Positions 13,574-16,871 of a stretch of DNA of 16,871 nt are shown here, piece after piece (within the stretch, counting starts at the first letter, position 1; each line of letters begins with the position of its first letter). This stretch comes from CAMCHP01 sp036835325 (lineage in GTDB: Bacteria; Bacteroidota; Bacteroidia; Flavobacteriales_D; Sanyastnellaceae). The translations under genes were made by a program, and so were the position numbers. The stretch is taken from NCBI GenBank assembly GCA_036835325.1, contig DAITMF010000059.1:1-16871 (forward strand), read 5' to 3'. Below the pieces are notes generated by a model that worked only from the letters and a program-made list of their open reading frames with translations, searched no databases and was not told the DNA's origin.

Positions 13574-15138
13574 CACAATGCGTTGAGATTTTCAAGAAGT
13601 GAATCGGCGTGGTTGAGCAGCGCTTCGCGGGCGGTGGGCTGCATTTTGTCCCACGTGCGGTACATCATGCCGATGCGCGGATTGCGCTCGAGCTTTTCGC
13701 GGTTGCGCGCGTAAAAATGCCAGTACAAACTGTTAAACGGACACGCCGATGCGCCCGTTTTCTCGCTCTGTTTGTACTGACAACCCGCGCAGTAATTGCC
13801 CATTTTGTGGATGTAATTCGCGCTCGACACGTAGGGCTTGCTGCCTACGATGCCGCCGTCGGCAAACTGGCTCATGCCGCGTGTGTTGGTGATTTCAACC
13901 CATTCGATGGCATCGATGTAGATGCCGAGGTACCAGGCATCGACCTCATCGGGATGGATGCCCGCCAGCAGCGCGAAATTTCCGGTGACCATCAGGCGCT
14001 GAATGTGATGCGCGTAGGCGTAATCGAGCGACTGGTTGATGGCATGTGAAAGGCAACGCATTTTGGTGTTGCCCGTCCAAAACCAGTCGGGCAAGGCGCG
14101 TTCGTGCTTAAAGAAGTTCAGGGTGGCGTATTCGGGCATTTTCGCCCAGTAGATGCCGCGCATGTACTCGCGCCAACCCAGGATTTGGCGAATAAAACCC
14201 TCTACTTGCGCGATGCCGGCATGCTCAGGGTCGCGGCGCCAGCGCTGTTCGATGTGGTCAACGACCTCGCGCGGCCCAATCAGCTTTACGTTCATCGCAA
14301 ACGACAAGCGCGAGTGAAAAAGCGACCAATCACGGGTGGTTAGGGCATCTTGGTAAGCGCCGAAGCGCGGCAGCAAATGTTCGGTAAAGTGATCGAGCAA
14401 ATCGAGGGCTTCGGCGCGGGTCACCGGCCAAATAAACGCGGCCGGTTCAATGCGACCGATGGTGGTCACGCCCGATTTCTCAAGCGCTTCAACCACCTCA
14501 CTGACATCGCGCAGGTAGCGTTTCGCCGGCGGCACCGCCACGCTATCAGGCAGTTTTTGACGGTTGTCGTGGTCGTAGTTCCATTGGCCGGTCGCGGGCT
14601 CGGAGCCGTCCATCAACACCCCGTGCTTGCGCCGCATGGCGCGGTAAAAGTTTTCCATCAAATAGAGCTTCTTGCCCGTGAAAAACTCGGCCAGCTCGGT
14701 GCGCGTGGTGTAAAAGTGCTCGGTGTCGGCTGTGGTGAGTTGGTAGTTCTCGCCTTCGGCGGATGACGCCAGTGCACGGTCTAAGCGGTATTCGTCGGGC
14801 AATTGATAGCTCACCTCCCGAACACCCAGCTTGCTCGCCACTTTGCGGATGGCCGATGGAAAATCACCCGGATTGTCGGCATCGTCAATGCGGATGTACA
14901 CCACCCGATGCCCCAGCGCTTCGAGCTGTTCGGCGAAGCAGCGCATCGCCGTGAAAAACGCCACCACTTTTTGGATGTGGTGCTTGGCATAGTCGGTTTC
15001 AGAGCGTAGCTCGGCCATCAGGTACACCACTTCGGGGTCAACCGATGCAAACCACGAATGGCCAATGTTGAGCTGATCACCCAATACCAACCGGAGGGTT
15101 TTCGCAGGTTTCAGACTGTGGTTCGGTTTCTCCGGCAT
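13573..15138 (-). CDS. FeS-BCP type cryptochrome/(6-4) photolyase (PhrB/CryB-like)
   Basis: Bacterial cryptochrome/photolyase with an iron-sulfur cluster. Characterised relatives such as Agrobacterium PhrB repair (6-4) photoproducts, and Rhodobacter CryB affects light-dependent expression. It has 521 residues. The N-terminal Rossmann antenna domain starts TLRLVLGDQLNIGHSWF (14-30). C362, C450, C453 and C466 keep exactly the spacing of the four [4Fe-4S] cysteines of PhrB (350, 438, 441, 454), a constant offset of 12. With that offset H377-H378 match the active-site histidines, W354 matches W342, and W402-Y403 match W390-Y391 of the electron path. All key residues are present, so repair activity is expected. 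Its start lies inside the DUF2256 gene, overlapping 28 bases in another frame, and its stop overlaps the Cry-DASH start. Confidence 0.95.
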   Translation of the reverse strand: MPEKPNHSLKPAKTLRLVLGDQLNIGHSWFASVDPEVVYLMAELRSETDYAKHHIQKVVAFFTAMRCFAEQLEALGHRVVYIRIDDADNPGDFPSAIRKVASKLGVREVSYQLPDEYRLDRALASSAEGENYQLTTADTEHFYTTRTELAEFFTGKKLYLMENFYRAMRRKHGVLMDGSEPATGQWNYDHDNRQKLPDSVAVPPAKRYLRDVSEVVEALEKSGVTTIGRIEPAAFIWPVTRAEALDLLDHFTEHLLPRFGAYQDALTTRDWSLFHSRLSFAMNVKLIGPREVVDHIEQRWRRDPEHAGIAQVEGFIRQILGWREYMRGIYWAKMPEYATLNFFKHERALPDWFWTGNTKMRCLSHAINQSLDYAYAHHIQRLMVTGNFALLAGIHPDEVDAWYLGIYIDAIEWVEITNTRGMSQFADGGIVGSKPYVSSANYIHKMGNYCAGCQYKQSEKTGASACPFNSLYWHFYARNREKLERNPRIGMMYRTWDKMQPTAREALLNHADSLLENLNAL

Positions 15139-15248
15139 CGTTCGCTGCAGTATTTCACCTCATCCCACACCTTTTCCCATTTCTTGCGCCACGCGAAGGG
15201 CCGCTGGCACACGGTACAGGTTTTGGTGGGTAGGTGCTGTTTTTTCAC
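15111..15248 (-). CDS. DUF2256 small Cys4 protein, GTG start
   Basis: A 45-residue basic protein starting at GTG 15248, with an in-frame TAA three codons upstream, so this is the only plausible start. It begins MKKQHLPTKTCTVCQRPFAW and continues RKKWEKVWDEVKYCSERCRR, the DUF2256 pattern. Two Cys pairs, C11-x2-C14 and C34-x3-C38, probably bind zinc. Arg/Lys-rich flanks suggest nucleic-acid or protein contact. DUF2256 genes are often next to photolyase/cryptochrome genes, but the function is not established. Its 3' end overlaps the first 28 bases of the FeS photolyase gene in a different frame, implying translational coupling. It falls below common length cut-offs and would be easily missed. 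Confidence 0.9.
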   Translation of the reverse strand: MKKQHLPTKTCTVCQRPFAWRKKWEKVWDEVKYCSERCRRNRTTV

Positions 15249-15368
15249 GGTGTATTAACCGCGAACAATGCAGGAAAGTTTACCGAAGGTGGTGCAGTGC
15301 GCAAGCGGGGTGAACAGACCATCCGGCCGGAGGCCGAGAAACAAACGGTCATTACCCAGCTCTGCTTT
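15249..15368. other. Intergenic region between hipA and the DUF2256/photolyase genes
   Basis: A 120-base gap within the minus-strand run. I see no TAnnTTTG box, no gene and no clear intrinsic terminator. The GC-rich palindrome CCGGCCGG (15323-15330) can form a small stem with the adjacent AGGCCG but is not followed by a T-run. The promoter for the photolyase genes should lie here unless they are read through from hipBA. Confidence 0.4.
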
Positions 15369-16571
15369 TCAATGGCTAAACAACGGGTACGAATGAATAC
15401 CAAGCTCATTGCGTAAAGCCGGCCATTGCGCTAAAGCGACTTTGACCTCATCGATGACCTCATGCGCCCTGTCCATATCAAACTGGTCGGCAAGACGAAG
15501 GAGATCGGTATTGCTGGGCGACATCCCCTCTCCTGCTATGGTCATGCTGTGTTCGCCATGTGCGGTTGTTGACCAGGTGAGATCATACGCGGGCGACAGC
15601 TGCCATCGGCCGCGTTCATCCATCAAGAAAGCGAAGTTCTTGCTGTGGTCGTCGCGGTTGTTGGCCAGGACGTTGAACGCAGCACGCCGAAAAACCTGAA
15701 CGAGTGCCGCGGCACTTCGTTCGAGTTTGAAGGCGGCATCCAGGAGGTGTCCGTAATCGAGGTTGGTGTACCGAAAATTGTCGTGCAGCAATCCGGCGAG
15801 AGAATGCAGGTGCAGGCGCTTTCCGTCTAGGTAATCGAAGCGGCGTGTTGCAAACAGCCGTCGTTTTCCGGGTGTTTCAATGAGTCGGAATGGCGCCATG
15901 TCAATCCCGGCAGCTTTGGCCATGCGCGCGTAGGCGTACTCCATAGCGCCCACATCGGAAGGATCGGTGTGCGCTGGAAACTTGACAATCCACGGCTCCC
16001 AACCCTTTGGTAAACCGTTTTGCATGGAGGCGAGTTCTCCTGTTTCAGGATGGATGGCCAGGGTGACCTTCGGCCGTGCCCCTCCGGAAGTGGCTCCGTT
16101 GGCGAAAAGGAGGTCGAGTGCTCGCTCCGGATCATCGCGCAAGATGGCCTCGGCATCGTCGCCCAAAGCATCAAGGTCGAGCTGCTCTTGCGATTCAGTG
16201 TGCATTGCTCGTGTTGGCCGATAGACGAGCGCACCCGGACCTCTATCACCCACAATGGCCAGCCGATCGAGCGGTCCGATGTTGTTCAGTTGGATGCCCT
16301 TGCGCTGCAAGGCCCGATCGGTGAGCAAGCGCCCCCAGCCGTCGGGCAGTGAATCAGCAAAGACGCCGGGCAAGCCTTCAAACGGTTGCAGTGGACATTC
16401 GACCAAGCCGGACGAGGTTTTGAAACGAAACGGTGAGAGTTCGACGCCCGTTTGCAACCACGCGGTATCCCAAGTGAAAAACAGCTTCTGCTTGACACGG
16501 TGCAATTCACCCACCGGGGTATCTTTCTCGTACCCTCTAAATAGAACCTGAATGTGCTCAACCTGGCTCAT
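15369..16571 (-). CDS. hipA: HipA-family serine/threonine kinase toxin
   Basis: HipA-type kinase. In E. coli, HipA phosphorylates glutamyl-tRNA synthetase and causes growth arrest and persistence; homologues differ in target. It has 400 residues, complete. The N-terminal subdomain (couple_hipA-like) contains GLPGVFADSLPDGWGRLL (66-83). The catalytic part has TSGGARPKV (161-169) covering the ATP-lid and ejectable loop region, WIVKFP (194-199) with the beta-3 lysine K197, E211 in the first helix, NVLANNRDDHSKNFAFL (300-316) with catalytic D307, and LSPAYDLTW (325-333) with metal-binding D330. All key residues are intact, so it should be active. The ATG overlaps the hipB stop in ATGA. Unlike many Bacteroidota loci, where HipA is split into HipN and HipA parts, this is a single full-length chain. 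Confidence 0.93.
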   Translation of the reverse strand: MSQVEHIQVLFRGYEKDTPVGELHRVKQKLFFTWDTAWLQTGVELSPFRFKTSSGLVECPLQPFEGLPGVFADSLPDGWGRLLTDRALQRKGIQLNNIGPLDRLAIVGDRGPGALVYRPTRAMHTESQEQLDLDALGDDAEAILRDDPERALDLLFANGATSGGARPKVTLAIHPETGELASMQNGLPKGWEPWIVKFPAHTDPSDVGAMEYAYARMAKAAGIDMAPFRLIETPGKRRLFATRRFDYLDGKRLHLHSLAGLLHDNFRYTNLDYGHLLDAAFKLERSAAALVQVFRRAAFNVLANNRDDHSKNFAFLMDERGRWQLSPAYDLTWSTTAHGEHSMTIAGEGMSPSNTDLLRLADQFDMDRAHEVIDEVKVALAQWPALRNELGIHSYPLFSH

Positions 16572-16855
16572 GCCTTAGCGCGTTTGGCAATGACCTGCAA
16601 GGCTTCCGCGAGGTCATCGTTTTTGAAGAGCACGTCAAATTCAGTAAGCCGGTTGAGTACATTCGCCAGTTTGAGCAGGTGCACCAGCGATATATCTCCG
16701 GTTTGTTCAAAGCGCTTGACGCTTGCATACGACACCCCCGAGCGTTGGGCGAGTTCGTGCTGGGTATAGCCCATTAGTTTCCGCAGGGATTTCATTCGTT
16801 GCGCCATCCCTTGGCGGACTGTTTTTGGGGTTAAGATGACGTCGTAGTTGCTCAT
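16568..16855 (-). CDS. hipB: HipB-like XRE-family HTH antitoxin
   Basis: DNA-binding antitoxin and autorepressor for the adjacent hipA. It has 95 residues. The XRE/Cro helix-turn-helix spans about 16-75: MAQRMKSLRKLMGYTQHELA (17-36), the recognition region QRSGVSYASVKRFEQTGD (37-54) and SLVHLLKLANVLNRLTEFD (56-74). The C-terminal tail (VLFKNDDLAEALQVIAKRAK) probably contacts HipA. Antitoxin-first order and the four-base overlap with hipA are typical. ATG 16853-16855 is immediately preceded by a palindrome that could be its own operator. Only 16 bases of upstream DNA are in the window, so the promoter is mostly unseen. Confidence 0.92.
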   Translation of the reverse strand: MSNYDVILTPKTVRQGMAQRMKSLRKLMGYTQHELAQRSGVSYASVKRFEQTGDISLVHLLKLANVLNRLTEFDVLFKNDDLAEALQVIAKRAKA

Positions 16856-16870
16856 ATATTAGCGAATATA
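16855..16870. promoter_or_regulatory. Palindrome at the hipB start, candidate autoregulatory operator
   Basis: TATATT (16855-16860) and AATATA (16865-16870) form a perfect 6-bp inverted repeat with the spacer AGCG, overlapping the first base of the hipB ATG. HipB-type regulators bind short AT-rich palindromes at their own promoters. The window ends one base later, so further repeat copies upstream cannot be seen. Confidence 0.4.
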
Positions 16871-16871
16871 C

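Noticed and set aside
12773..15009. Long plus-strand frames opposite the two cryptochrome genes
   Set aside because: They are mirror frames of GC-rich coding sequence, with Arg/His/Val-rich translations and no recognisable domains.
15319..15337. GC-rich CCGGCCGG palindrome as the hipA terminator
   Set aside because: There is no T-run downstream on the minus strand, and the stem is very short.

Overview
The window looks like part of a chromosome from a member of the Bacteroidota, probably a Flavobacteriales-like aquatic or marine lineage. The reasons are a DUF4199 membrane protein, Bacteroidota-style MltG, capsule and DUF2256 proteins, almost no Shine-Dalgarno sequences ahead of start codons, and TAnnTTTG motifs (the Bacteroidota -7 promoter box) in three places where promoters are expected. 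The genus assignment is inference. Coding density is very high: no stretch over about 140 bases lacks a gene, and many neighbours overlap through ATGA or TGATG.

Layout. (1) 1-2099, plus strand: the 3' part of a class I CPD photolyase cut by the window edge, then a CaiB/BaiF (family III) CoA-transferase. (2) 7898-2163, minus strand: a compact five-gene envelope polysaccharide operon read in the order polysaccharide-export lipoprotein (Wza-like), Wzc-like co-polymerase/BY-kinase with a tyrosine-rich tail, dTDP-4-dehydrorhamnose 3,5-epimerase, WecA/MraY-family glycan initiator, and an SLT-fold lytic transglycosylase. The last four genes are joined by 1-4 base overlaps, or by a 6-base gap in the case of Wza-Wzc. 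(3) 8033-9931, plus strand: a divergent unit of CoA_binding_2 protein, GNAT acetyltransferase and MltG. (4) 11220-9932, minus strand: an unrecognised 153-residue protein and an SDR dehydrogenase. (5) 11302-11784, plus strand: a DUF4199 membrane protein. (6) 16855-11786, minus strand: a seven-gene run of hipB, hipA, a tiny DUF2256 zinc-finger-like gene with a GTG start, an FeS-type bacterial cryptochrome/(6-4) photolyase, a Cry-DASH, then an antitoxin and a RelE/ParE toxin.

How the genes work together. Region 2 is a Wzx/Wzy-type export apparatus: WecA-like starts the lipid-linked repeat, RfbC makes a dTDP-6-deoxysugar precursor, the Wzc/Wza pair polymerises and exports the chain, and the terminal transglycosylase could make room in peptidoglycan. 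Region 6 is the most unusual. Two flavin photoreceptor/repair enzymes of different clades and a small Cys4 protein are tightly coupled, with a toxin-antitoxin pair on either side. Together with the photolyase at the left edge, three photolyase-superfamily genes lie within 15 kb, which suggests a lifestyle exposed to strong light.

The best candidates for something under-described are the DUF2256-FeS-photolyase-CryDASH module, where DUF2256 has no established function, and the inverted repeats at the promoters of the two toxin-antitoxin pairs. I see no rRNA, tRNA, CRISPR array, insertion sequence or prophage.
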